Shown here: piece by piece, positions 52,686 to 60,388 of the stretch
How positions within the stretch are numbered: the stretch's first letter is position 1
Layout of the letters: each line of letters opens with the position of its first letter
Notes under the pieces: generated by a model
The model's database searches: none
What the model saw: only the letters and a program-made list of their open reading frames with translations
What the model was told of the DNA's origin: nothing
Source of the DNA: Deltaproteobacteria bacterium
GTDB taxonomy: Bacteria; Desulfobacterota; Deferrimicrobia; Deferrimicrobiales; Deferrimicrobiaceae
Assembly: GCA_016218975.1 (NCBI GenBank)
Contig: JACRCO010000029.1
Location: 43,840-107,839, forward strand
Reading direction: 5' to 3'
Length of the DNA: 64,000 bases
Made by a program: the position numbers and the translations under genes

Positions 52686-53213
52686 TTACCGGGCGAAAGC
52701 CCGCTCGACGAGACCGGAAATGCGGTTCTTGCCGGACGAAGGCAAAGGCATCTCCTTCAGCCTCTTCATCAGCCGATTCCTGTCGACGTAGCCTGCGCGT
52801 ATGACTTCGCCGTTGAATTGAAGGTCCTTTTCACGCGCGGCGGCATATTTCGACATGACAAGGTCGTGAACTTCGAGGCACCACCCGACGGCGCCCCGGG
52901 TGTTGTTGTTTTGAATCCGTACCAGCCGGTTTTTCCATCCTTTCGGAAGAACGGCGGTGTTGAAGTCGACTCCATTTCCGTAATAGCCGAAGGTTTCGTG
53001 AAACGGAGAGCCTTCGCCGATGGATCCTTCGATCAGCTCCGACCGTTCAGGCCTGTTCCTGGGGATCACGTCCGCTTCCATGGAGATCAACAGTGGGGCG
53101 GGGGCGTCCGGAAACTGCCCCAGAATCGCCTGGCTGCCGATCACGATTATTTCCGGGTCGTCCGCGATGACCGAAGCCGCCCGGATAATGTGTTCAAGCT
53201 CGGATCTTTTCAT
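52686..53213 (-). CDS. DUF6036-like nucleotidyltransferase (probable toxin of a TA pair)
   Basis: 175 residues. The N-terminus HIIRAASVIADDPEIIVIGS QAILG (split here) and SMEADVIPRNRPE follow the minimal nucleotidyltransferase pattern, with a G-S motif and acidic residues after the second strand. Then GYYGNGVDFNTAVLPKGW, VGWCLEVHDLVMSKYAAARE and DLQFNGEVIRAGYVDRNRL. This matches the DUF6036 family often encoded next to a small regulator. Its start lies inside the end of the upstream gene (20-base overlap). Confidence 0.75.
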   Translation of the reverse strand: MKRSELEHIIRAASVIADDPEIIVIGSQAILGQFPDAPAPLLISMEADVIPRNRPERSELIEGSIGEGSPFHETFGYYGNGVDFNTAVLPKGWKNRLVRIQNNNTRGAVGWCLEVHDLVMSKYAAAREKDLQFNGEVIRAGYVDRNRLMKRLKEMPLPSSGKNRISGLVERAFAR

Positions 53214-53694
53214 AGAATTTCCATCTCTCCCGCGGCGTCAACACTCCGGCAAACGGTGTGGAGTGGCGCAGGCGGGTCGCGTCTTCGGATTCGCTGCGGA
53301 TGAAACGAATGACTTCGTCCACCCCCTTGGCCAGGATTACCTCCCACTCCTCCATGCAGTACTCGTTCACGCCCTGCCGGCGCCATCGCCGGATGTTCTC
53401 CTTCGCTTTTTCCAGGATGCCCGGATTTAACAGCAGCTTTTCCGCGATGGCCCGATGCATGGCCAGGCTGCGCCGGTCGATCCTCGCATGGCCGGATAAT
53501 GTGCTCCAGGCGGCTTCGCCGGATGATGCGCTTTCGCCGGTCTCGATGCGGGCAAGGGCGAGCAATGTCTCCTCTCGTTCTCCGAGGTATCGAACGAGCG
53601 CTTCCCTTATGTAGTGCGACTTGGTCCTCCGTGTCGCCTTGGCGAGTTTCTCCAACCGGGCTTCGATTTCGGGGCTCAAGCGGACGGCTATCAT
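53194..53694 (-). CDS. Ribbon-helix-helix regulator fused to a helical partner domain (probable antitoxin)
   Basis: 166 residues from the ATG at 53694, with GGAGG about 7 bases upstream. The first 50 residues are a RelB/CopG-like ribbon-helix-helix (MIAVRLSPEIEARLEKLAKA, TRRTKSHYIREALVRYLGER). The remainder is helical: SLAMHRAIAEKLLLNPGILE, KAKENIRRWRRQ, CMEEWEVILAKGVDEVIRFI and RLRHSTPFAGVLTPRERWKF, a tail seen in proteins paired with DUF6036 nucleotidyltransferases. The fusion puts DNA binding and toxin binding in one chain. A palindrome lies at its promoter. Confidence 0.72.
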   Translation of the reverse strand: MIAVRLSPEIEARLEKLAKATRRTKSHYIREALVRYLGEREETLLALARIETGESASSGEAAWSTLSGHARIDRRSLAMHRAIAEKLLLNPGILEKAKENIRRWRRQGVNEYCMEEWEVILAKGVDEVIRFIRSESEDATRLRHSTPFAGVLTPRERWKFYEKIRA

Positions 53695-53710
53695 CTCCGG
53701 GCCTCCATTT

Positions 53711-53733
53711 GTAATACATGTATAACATATTAT
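53711..53733 (-). promoter_or_regulatory. Palindromic operator/promoter of the RHH-nucleotidyltransferase pair
   Basis: The AT-rich stretch contains the perfect palindrome ATACATGTAT (53714-53723) followed by AACATATTAT, 17-40 bases upstream of the ATG. TA-rich hexamers such as TATGTT and TATACA on the minus strand could be the -10. Ribbon-helix-helix antitoxins bind short palindromes of this kind for autoregulation. Confidence 0.5.
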
Positions 53734-53796
53734 GGCCGGCAATCCAAATTTAAAAACCGAAATTACCCGGTGCAAGTATCGGCGAGAGGAGAGTTG

Positions 53797-53856
53797 GTGG
53801 ATCCTTGGGAAAAAGACATTTTCCGCGCGAAATGGTATTTTCGATTCAGCGGGTAA
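53797..53856 (+). CDS. Possible 19-residue leader ORF upstream of larC
   Basis: GTG at 53797 follows GAGGAG at 6 bases and opens MDPWEKDIFRAKWYFRFSG with a TAA at 53854-53856, 6 bases before the larC ATG. It may couple translation to larC or be the tail of a lost gene. No family. Confidence 0.3.
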   Translation: MDPWEKDIFRAKWYFRFSG

Positions 53857-53862
53857 AAAGAG

Positions 53863-55035
53863 ATGAAAAAAATCCTCTACTTCGACTGCTTCTCCGGGAT
53901 CGCGGGCGACATGACGTGCGCGGCCCTGCTTTCCCTTTCAGGCGCGGAGAAGGAGTTGCGCCGCGCGTTGCGGGGGCTGCCGGTCGGCGGATATCGCGTT
54001 TCCGTCGAGCACGCTTCTTCCGCCGGTGTTGCCGGAACGCGGTTCGGCGTGAAATTGTCCTCCCGCAAGGTCACGCCGAGGCATCTTCCGGATATCGTCT
54101 CCTTGCTTAAGAGATCGTCCCTTCCCGAAGGCGCGATGTCCCGCGCCGTCGCCTGCTTCGACCTGCTGGGCGATGCGGAGGCGAAGGTGCATGGAACGAA
54201 AAAGGAGAAGGTGCACTTCCACGAGGTGGGGGCGGTCGACGCGATCGTGGACATCGCCGCAGCCTGTTTTCTGTTCGACCTCGCCGGACCGTCCGCTGCA
54301 TACTGTTCGGCTTTGCCCGGAGGATCGGGCGAGGCGTGGTCGTCGCACGGCAAGCTTCCCGTTCCCGGCCCCGCGACACTGGAGCTGCTGACCGGCGCCC
54401 CATGGAGGTTCGGCGAAGGAGACGGCGAAATGGTCACCCCGACGGGCGCCGCGCTGCTTCGCGCTTTCGAGGTTTCCTTCGCGCGTCCGCCGGAGATGAC
54501 GGTGGGCGGGGTCGGCATCGGGCTGGGCCACCGCGAGATCCCCGGGCGGCCGAACATTCTGCGCGTCGTGGAAGGAGAAGCGGCGGGAGGGGTAAAAGGG
54601 CGGGACCGCGTGCTCGAAGTGGAAGCGAACATCGACGACATGAACCCGCAGCGTTTCGAATTGCTTATGGAGCGGTCGTTCGCAGCCGGTGCGCTGGACG
54701 TCGCCATCCTTCCCGCGACAATGAAAAAGAATCGTCCCGGCTGGGTCCTGCGCATCCTGTGCCCGGAGGAGAGGCTCGAACTGGTCTCCGCGGCGGTCTT
54801 CTCGCTGTCTACTGCCATCGGCCTTCGGTATCACGCCTGCGACCGGCTGAAGCTGGCGCGGAAGATCGGGACGGTGGAAACCAGGTTCGGGCGGGTCCGG
54901 GTAAAGGAATCGGAGCTTCCCGACGGGACCGTGCGGCCTGTGCCGGAGTACGACGACGTGAAACGCATCGTTCGGTCGGGGAAGGCGACTTTCGACGAAG
55001 TGGCGCGCGAGGTGGCGGCGAAATGGCGAAGGTGA
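53863..55035 (+). CDS. larC: Nickel insertion protein LarC (pyridinium-3,5-bisthiocarboxylate nickel chelatase)
   Basis: 390 residues as a single uninterrupted frame. LarC (DUF111) inserts Ni into the pincer nucleotide, using CTP. Features: ILYFDCFSGIAGDMTCAALL, KVHFHEVGAVDAIVDIAAAC, SHGKLPVPGPATLELLTGAP, MVTPTGAALLRAF, EANIDDMNPQRFELLMERSF and AILPATMKKNRPGWVLRIL. In Lactobacillus the two halves are joined by programmed frameshift; here they are continuous. It overlaps radA by 13 bases and is separated from larB by the accessory island. Confidence 0.95.
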   Translation: MKKILYFDCFSGIAGDMTCAALLSLSGAEKELRRALRGLPVGGYRVSVEHASSAGVAGTRFGVKLSSRKVTPRHLPDIVSLLKRSSLPEGAMSRAVACFDLLGDAEAKVHGTKKEKVHFHEVGAVDAIVDIAAACFLFDLAGPSAAYCSALPGGSGEAWSSHGKLPVPGPATLELLTGAPWRFGEGDGEMVTPTGAALLRAFEVSFARPPEMTVGGVGIGLGHREIPGRPNILRVVEGEAAGGVKGRDRVLEVEANIDDMNPQRFELLMERSFAAGALDVAILPATMKKNRPGWVLRILCPEERLELVSAAVFSLSTAIGLRYHACDRLKLARKIGTVETRFGRVRVKESELPDGTVRPVPEYDDVKRIVRSGKATFDEVAREVAAKWRR

Positions 55036-56396
55036 AGGTGGATTACGCCTGCACATCCTGCGGGTTCGCATCGCCGAAGTGGCTCGGCCGCTGCCCCGAC
55101 TGCGGGAAGTGGGGTTCGATCGTCGAGGAGGTTGCCCCGGCGGAGCCGAAGTACCGGGTGGACGTCGACGCGTTTCCGGCGTCGAAGCCGGTGCGTCTGA
55201 CGGAGGTTTCCGGTTCGGCGGCAATCCGCATCATGACCGGGATCGGAGAGTTCGACCGGGCGATGGGCGGAGGAGTCGTCCCATCGTCCGCCACCCTGAT
55301 CGGCGGAGACCCCGGGATCGGCAAGTCCACGATCCTGCTCCAGGCGGCGAAAGGAATCGCCCGCGAGGGGAAGCCGGTCCTGTACGTCTCGGGCGAAGAG
55401 TCGGAAGCGCAGGTGAAACTGCGGGCGGCCCGGCTCGGCGTCGACGAAAAAGAGATATTCCTCCTGTCCGAAACCTCCGTCGAGCGGGTGATGGCGATCG
55501 CCGCGGAGCTTTCGCCCGTTGCGCTACTGATCGATTCCATTCAGACGATGTTCACTTCGGACCTGCCGGGGGCGCCCGGGTCGGTCGGCCAGGTCCGCGA
55601 GTGCGCGGGGCGGCTGGTCTTCTTCGGAAAGAAGTCGGGGATGTCCGTCTTCCTCGTGGGACATGTGACCAAGGAAGGGACGATCGCGGGTCCGCGTGTC
55701 CTCGAACACCTGGTGGATACTGTCCTGTACTTCGAGGGGGAGAAGGGACATCCGTACCGCATCCTGAAGGCCGTCAAGAACCGGTTCGGATCCACGAACG
55801 AGATAGGCGTGTTCGAGATGCGCTCGACGGGATTGGCCGAAGTGGCGGACCCGTCGGGGCTGTTCCTCTCCGAGCGCAGCGAGGAAGCGTCGGGCACGAT
55901 CGTGTTCCCGGCGATCGAGGGGACGCGGCCGCTCCTGGTGGAAGTCCAGGCGCTCGCTTCGCAGTCCTTCCTTGCCATGCCCAGGCGGACGACCCTCGGG
56001 GCCGATACGAATCGCGTTATCCTTCTCTGCGCCATCCTGGAGCGTAAGGCGGGATTCTCCCTCTACAACCAGGACATCTTCGTGAACGTCGCGGGGGGAA
56101 TCGAGCTGGACGAAACCGCGGCCGACCTTGCGATTCTTTGCACCGTTGCGGCGAGTTTCAAGGACAAGGTAATCCCCGCCGGCACCGTCGCCTTCGGAGA
56201 GGTGGGGTTGGGAGGCGAGGTCCGCGCGGTCCCGATGGCTGAGCCCCGCCTGAACGAGGCCGCACGGATGGGATTTACGCGAGTCATTCTCCCTGCATCC
56301 AACGCCGAACGCCTTCCGGCGAAATACCCGTTCACTCTCCTCCCCGTCCGCCACATCAAGGAAGCCCTTTCATGCGTTTATAAGGGCCAGCCCTGA
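55023..56396 (+). CDS. radA: DNA repair protein RadA
   Basis: 457 residues from the ATG at 55023, inside the larC end. N-terminal C4 zinc finger (C10, C13, C24, C27), RecA-like ATPase with Walker A GGDPGIGKST (about 94-103), the RadA-specific KNRFGSTNEIGVFEM motif, and a Lon-like C-terminal domain (GGIELDETAADLAILCTVAA, AFGEVGLGGEVRAVPMAEPR). It is a branch-migration helicase in recombination. Repeat units begin immediately at its stop. Confidence 0.97.
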   Translation: MAKVKVDYACTSCGFASPKWLGRCPDCGKWGSIVEEVAPAEPKYRVDVDAFPASKPVRLTEVSGSAAIRIMTGIGEFDRAMGGGVVPSSATLIGGDPGIGKSTILLQAAKGIAREGKPVLYVSGEESEAQVKLRAARLGVDEKEIFLLSETSVERVMAIAAELSPVALLIDSIQTMFTSDLPGAPGSVGQVRECAGRLVFFGKKSGMSVFLVGHVTKEGTIAGPRVLEHLVDTVLYFEGEKGHPYRILKAVKNRFGSTNEIGVFEMRSTGLAEVADPSGLFLSERSEEASGTIVFPAIEGTRPLLVEVQALASQSFLAMPRRTTLGADTNRVILLCAILERKAGFSLYNQDIFVNVAGGIELDETAADLAILCTVAASFKDKVIPAGTVAFGEVGLGGEVRAVPMAEPRLNEAARMGFTRVILPASNAERLPAKYPFTLLPVRHIKEALSCVYKGQP

Positions 56397-56440
56397 AAAC
56401 GGGGACGTACTTAAAAACGGGGACGTTCCTGAGTTTTTTT
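56397..56440 (+). repeat. Two-unit REP-like repeat after radA
   Basis: CGGGGACGTACTTAAAAA then CGGGGACGTTCCTGAG and a T-run, the same units found in both arms of the 57797-57930 inverted repeat (with CAGGG instead of CGGGG). Positioned directly after a stop codon. Confidence 0.75.
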
Positions 56441-56524
56441 CCACCCGAGAGATAAAAAGTCAAAAAATGCCGTTTTTTATATGTGACAGTCGCCATTTAT
56501 CTGCATGGGTAATAATATCCCCTA

Positions 56525-56551
56525 TTGATATCTGAAATTATTTTGTATATT
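56525..56551 (+). promoter_or_regulatory. Possible sigma-70-type promoter
   Basis: TTGATA (56525-56530) and TATATT (56546-56551) with a 15-base spacer in an AT-rich stretch about 40 bases before the PAS-GAF gene. Spacing is short, so only suggestive. Confidence 0.35.
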
Positions 56552-56588
56552 TAAGGCGATATGAGGGAAATTCACGATAGGAATATCC

Positions 56589-57812
56589 ATGGGATATTCA
56601 GGTAAATACGGATCGCCGCAATCGCCGGGACAGATCCGAAACGACGACGCCGACTTCAGGTTGGACGCGGAACTGGGCAAGTGCGCCGCCGAGCTGCTTG
56701 GCACGAACCGGCGGCTTGTCGAAATCCATAAGCGTAATAAGGCATTGCTGGACAGCATCCCCGACATAGCGTGGTTCAAGGACGTGGAAAGCCGTTACAT
56801 CGCCGTCAATCGGCCGTTCGCGTTAGCCTGCGGAAAGAATCCCGACGACCTTGTGGGGAAAACGGACTTCGACCTCTGGCCGAAGGACCTGGCCGAAAGG
56901 TATCGGGCCGACGACAGGCAGGTTATGAGGTCCGGGCGTATGACGCGGTTGGAAGAACCCCTTTTGGACTCCAGGGGAAGGTCGTTCTGGCTTGAAACGA
57001 TCAAGGTTCCGATTCGGGACGATAGCGGACGTATCGTCGGAACTGTGGGAATCGCGCGCGATTTCTCCGAACGAAGGCGGATCGAGGCGGAGCTTCGCAG
57101 GTCGCACGACGAACTGGAGTTGCGCGTGGTGGAGAGGACCCTGGAACTGACGGAGGCCAACCTTTCGCTGCGGGAAATCGAATCGAAGCTTCGGATGGGA
57201 TTGAGGAGGGAGATGGCGCTGCGCAGGATGAACGAAGGGATTCTCGCCGGCGCGAATTACAGGGATGTGCTTGAAATCGCCTGCGACGCCATCGTGGAGA
57301 CGGGATACCGCATGTGCTGGGTAGGACTGGCGCAGGACGACTTCACGATACGCCCTGTCGCTTCGCGGGGCTTCGATGACGGCTACCTGGATACGATCGC
57401 GGATCGTTGGGACGTCACCCCGGAAGGCAGGAGTCCTTCGGGAATTTCCATCCTGACGGGAAAACCGTATATCAGCCGGTGCATATACGAAGATTCCAAT
57501 TTCACTCCATGTAGCGAGGAAGCGCACCGCAGGGGATATCGTTCCTCGGCGACGTTTCCCTTGAGATCCGGAGGAAACGGTTCGATAGGGGTGCTCCATG
57601 TGTACTGCGAACGGGAAGAGTGTTTCGGGCCGGAGGAAATCCGGGACCTTGAAATCTTCGCCCAGCAATGCGCCCTGGCGCTTCTGAACGCAAAGCGCCT
57701 GGAAGAGCTGCGGGACGCCCACCGCAGGCTTTCCACCTGCCTGAAGGAACACTCGCGAACGGATGCGATGGACGACGGGGAGACGGATGCGGGGAACCGG
57801 GGAGGTACTTAA
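56589..57812 (+). CDS. PAS-GAF sensory protein without output domain
   Basis: 407 residues, ATG start. PAS domain about residues 55-165 (LDSIPDIAWFKDVESRYIAV, GKTDFDLWPKDLAERYRADD, GTVGIARDFSERR), a coiled coil (about 165-210), and a GAF domain about 215-385 (DAIVETGYRMCWVGLAQDDF, GSIGVLHVYCEREECFGPEE). It then stops within the inverted repeat, so the last residues come from repeat DNA. Kinase, GGDEF or receiver domains are absent; the gene may be truncated by the repeat, or act as a free sensor partner. Confidence 0.75.
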   Translation: MGYSGKYGSPQSPGQIRNDDADFRLDAELGKCAAELLGTNRRLVEIHKRNKALLDSIPDIAWFKDVESRYIAVNRPFALACGKNPDDLVGKTDFDLWPKDLAERYRADDRQVMRSGRMTRLEEPLLDSRGRSFWLETIKVPIRDDSGRIVGTVGIARDFSERRRIEAELRRSHDELELRVVERTLELTEANLSLREIESKLRMGLRREMALRRMNEGILAGANYRDVLEIACDAIVETGYRMCWVGLAQDDFTIRPVASRGFDDGYLDTIADRWDVTPEGRSPSGISILTGKPYISRCIYEDSNFTPCSEEAHRRGYRSSATFPLRSGGNGSIGVLHVYCEREECFGPEEIRDLEIFAQQCALALLNAKRLEELRDAHRRLSTCLKEHSRTDAMDDGETDAGNRGGT

Positions 57813-57930
57813 AAACAGGGACGTACTTAAAAACAGGGACGTTCCTGAACTTTTTTTGTTTTGTAAGGAGGAAAAAGTTCAGGAACGTCCCTGTTTTTAA
57901 GTACGTCCCTGTTTTTAAGTAGGTCCCCGG
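57797..57930. repeat. 59-bp inverted repeat of REP-like units between convergent genes
   Basis: Arm 57797-57855 pairs with 57872-57930, differing only at two adjacent positions, around a 16-base loop. Each arm contains two CAGGGACGTACTTAAAAA-type units and GACGTTCCTGAAC. The stop codons of both the plus-strand PAS-GAF gene (57810-57812) and minus-strand rlmE (57915-57917) lie inside the arms. The huge stem with flanking T-runs should work as a bidirectional terminator. Confidence 0.88.
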
Positions 57931-58511
57931 AATCCCCTGGCGAGCAGGTATAGCTCGAACGATTCTTTTCGGGTCGCGGCGGGGCGGATCCTGCGGACCT
58001 TCTCGAACTCCGCCTGAAGCTCCCTGAACACTTCATCGGCTTCACTGCCCTCGAATATCTTGGCGAGGAAGGAGCCGCCCTCCCTCAGTACATGGCACGC
58101 AAGTGACAGCACGACCCGCACCAGTTCGGCCGACCTGGCCTGGTCGGTGAAGGCGATTCCGGATGTGTTCGGGGCCGCATCGGAGACGACGGCGTCCGCC
58201 TTCCGCCCGAAGAATTCGAGGATACGGCCGGGCAGGGATGGAAGGGAGAGGTCCTCCTGGAAAAAGCGGTAATTTTCTCCCGGCAGTGGCTCCATCGGCA
58301 GGATGTCGACGGCCGCCACCTTGCCCTTCTTCCCCACGAGCGGCAGCAGCACCTGGCTCCATCCGCCGGGCGCTGCCCCGGCGTCGACTACGAAATCTCC
58401 CGGTCGGACGACCGGTTCCTTCCGGGCGATCTCCACGAGTTTGTAGGCGGCCCGGGACCGGTATCCCTCTTTCTTGGCCTGAAGATAATACGCATCCTTC
58501 CGCTTGTACAT
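57915..58511 (-). CDS. rlmE: 23S rRNA (uridine-2'-O)-methyltransferase RlmE (FtsJ/RrmJ)
   Basis: 198 residues from the ATG at 58511 (an in-frame ATG at 58574 is further out). SAM-binding VVDAGAAPGGWSQVLLPLVG and the K-D-K-E catalytic set: SRAAYKL, VVSDAAPNTSG, SFLAKIFEG and ESFELYLLA. It methylates U2552 of 23S rRNA. The last residues (GPT) are encoded by the inverted repeat; comparison with homologues would show whether the native C-terminus was replaced. Confidence 0.93.
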   Translation of the reverse strand: MYKRKDAYYLQAKKEGYRSRAAYKLVEIARKEPVVRPGDFVVDAGAAPGGWSQVLLPLVGKKGKVAAVDILPMEPLPGENYRFFQEDLSLPSLPGRILEFFGRKADAVVSDAAPNTSGIAFTDQARSAELVRVVLSLACHVLREGGSFLAKIFEGSEADEVFRELQAEFEKVRRIRPAATRKESFELYLLARGFRGPT

Positions 58512-58582
58512 GCCATCAATGCTACCCGAAGCCTGGTGCGGTTGACAGCGGGAAACCCCGTGGAGTAGATTCATTTTTGCCC

Positions 58583-59572
58583 ATGGGGGACAAGCCGTTC
58601 GACATCGACGGGGTCTTCCGTTACCTGCGCGGTGACTTGCGCCGGGTCGAACGGGCGCTGCTATCCAACCTGAAGTCCCCCGTTTCCCTGATACCGATCG
58701 TCGGCGAGCACATCACCCTTTCCGGCGGCAAGAGGTTCCGGCCGGCGGTACTTCTGCTTTCCGCCGAGGCTTGCGGCTACACCGGCCACCGCCGGACCGT
58801 CATGGCTGTGGTCACCGAATACATGCACGCGGCGACCCTTCTGCACGACGACGTGGTCGACCTTGGAAAGGTGCGCCGGGGCCGGCCCTCCGCCAACATA
58901 GTTTTCGGAAATTCGGTCAGCATACTGGTGGGGGATTTCCTGTTCGCGCGCGCCTCGCAGTTGATGACGGATGACGGCGACATCGACGTGCTGGGAATCT
59001 ACGCGCGGACGCTGGTTTCCCTATCCGAGGGGGAGGTCCTCCAACTCATGAAATCCGGCGATCCCGGGATCGCCGAGAAGGATTACCTCAGGGTAGTATT
59101 CAACAAGACGGCCTCGCTTATCGCGGCGGCGAGCGAAACGGGCGCTGTTCTTGCCGGGGCCGGAGACGAATACCGCAGGCGGCTGTTCGATTACGGCAAG
59201 GCGGTAGGCATTGCATTCCAGTTGATGGACGACATCCTCGATTACACCGGCACCGAGAAGGAATTGGGAAAACGGCCCCGCCAGGACCTTCGCGAGGGTA
59301 AAGTGACGTTGCCCCTGATCCACGCCCTCCGCACGGCAACCCCGGGGGATCGCAAGGGCGTGACGGCGCTCCTTGCGAAGAAGAAGCGAACTGAGCGGGA
59401 GATATCATTGCTTGCGCGATTCGTCGAGCGGAACGGAGGGCTTGAATATACCGTCCGGTCGGCCCGGGCCTACGTGGACCGGGGGAAACGGCTTCTATCG
59501 ACCCTCCCGCCGACGAACGCCCGCGCGGCCCTCATGTCGCTTTCGGATTTCATAGTTTCCCGCTCTTATTGA
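58583..59572 (+). CDS. Polyprenyl diphosphate synthase (octaprenyl/heptaprenyl type)
   Basis: 329 residues from the ATG at 58583. Trans-prenyl synthase that elongates farnesyl diphosphate for quinone side chains. Motifs: TLSGGKRFRPAVLLLSAEAC, the first Asp-rich HDDVVDLGKVRRGRPSAN, FVAFGNSVSILVGDFLF-like (VFGNSVSILVGDFLFARA) and the second Asp-rich FQLMDDILDYTG, then DLREGKVTLPLIHAL. Starts 72 bases from rlmE in divergent orientation. Confidence 0.93.
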   Translation: MGDKPFDIDGVFRYLRGDLRRVERALLSNLKSPVSLIPIVGEHITLSGGKRFRPAVLLLSAEACGYTGHRRTVMAVVTEYMHAATLLHDDVVDLGKVRRGRPSANIVFGNSVSILVGDFLFARASQLMTDDGDIDVLGIYARTLVSLSEGEVLQLMKSGDPGIAEKDYLRVVFNKTASLIAAASETGAVLAGAGDEYRRRLFDYGKAVGIAFQLMDDILDYTGTEKELGKRPRQDLREGKVTLPLIHALRTATPGDRKGVTALLAKKKRTEREISLLARFVERNGGLEYTVRSARAYVDRGKRLLSTLPPTNARAALMSLSDFIVSRSY

Positions 59573-59591
59573 AGCTCTCCCGGCACCGCCC

Positions 59592-60239
59592 GTGAAGTCG
59601 CTTCCCCCCGATTCGGCAAACGCGCGCAGCAGGCGGATGATCGATACTCTCCGGAGCCGGGATCGCGGGCCGGCCGCCGATAGCGGGCTTGGCCGCAGGG
59701 AAACGATCCTGGCTCTCGCCGGCATCGCCGTCCTTGCGGCGGCCCTGATACCCCTGTTCTCCGGGTACGTCCGTGACTCCCAGGCGGTCCGGGCGCGGAA
59801 CGAGGGGAAGGCGATCGCCGACGCCGTGACCGCCGCCTACAAGGACCTGGGGCGCTGGCCCAATCGGCTGGACAACACATCGAGTTACGGCGGCCTCTAC
59901 ACGGGGGCGGTGCCTCCGACGGACGCCTTCCTGCGTATCGCGGCCGGCTGGGCCCGGGCCGGCGATGCCTGGAGCCGGCTGGACACGCACCTGCTCCGGA
60001 ACGGGCACGGGTACCCGGACGCGGGAGAAAATCGTTGGAAAGGGCCGTACGCAGCCCGGCTCCCGACGGACCCTTGGGGAAGACCGTACGTCATAAACTC
60101 GCTGTACTTCACGCTTCCGTCCGATCCGCCGATCCCCGTCTGGGTCCTGTCGGCAGGGCCGAACGGGATACTGGAGACGAACATCGATTCAAACGTGACC
60201 TCTCCCGGTGGAGACGACATCGGAGTCCGGATCAGGTAG
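59592..60239 (+). CDS. Pseudopilin-like protein (GspG-like), orphan
   Basis: 215 residues (GTG 59592; ATG 59637 is an alternative start that would leave a shorter basic leader). The hydrophobic helix TILALAGIAVLAAALIPLF follows GLGRRE, similar to a type IV prepilin leader but with two Arg after the Gly. The C-terminal part has KGPYAARLPTDPWGRPYVIN and GPNGILETN, matching the GspG calcium-loop region. No secretion-system genes adjoin, so its partner machine is unknown. It lies 19 bases after the prenyl synthase. Confidence 0.68.
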   Translation: MKSLPPDSANARSRRMIDTLRSRDRGPAADSGLGRRETILALAGIAVLAAALIPLFSGYVRDSQAVRARNEGKAIADAVTAAYKDLGRWPNRLDNTSSYGGLYTGAVPPTDAFLRIAAGWARAGDAWSRLDTHLLRNGHGYPDAGENRWKGPYAARLPTDPWGRPYVINSLYFTLPSDPPIPVWVLSAGPNGILETNIDSNVTSPGGDDIGVRIR

Positions 60240-60388
60240 CCCGCCTTTATCACGATTCGTATACAAAGAGGGAAGGAACGGTGGCATATTGGCCGGGGTC
60301 AATATAATATTATCGATATAGCCGGGCGTTCACCCAACCAACAGCAACTATCGCAGGAACCTTCGCGTTCGATCCACGGAGACCGGGA

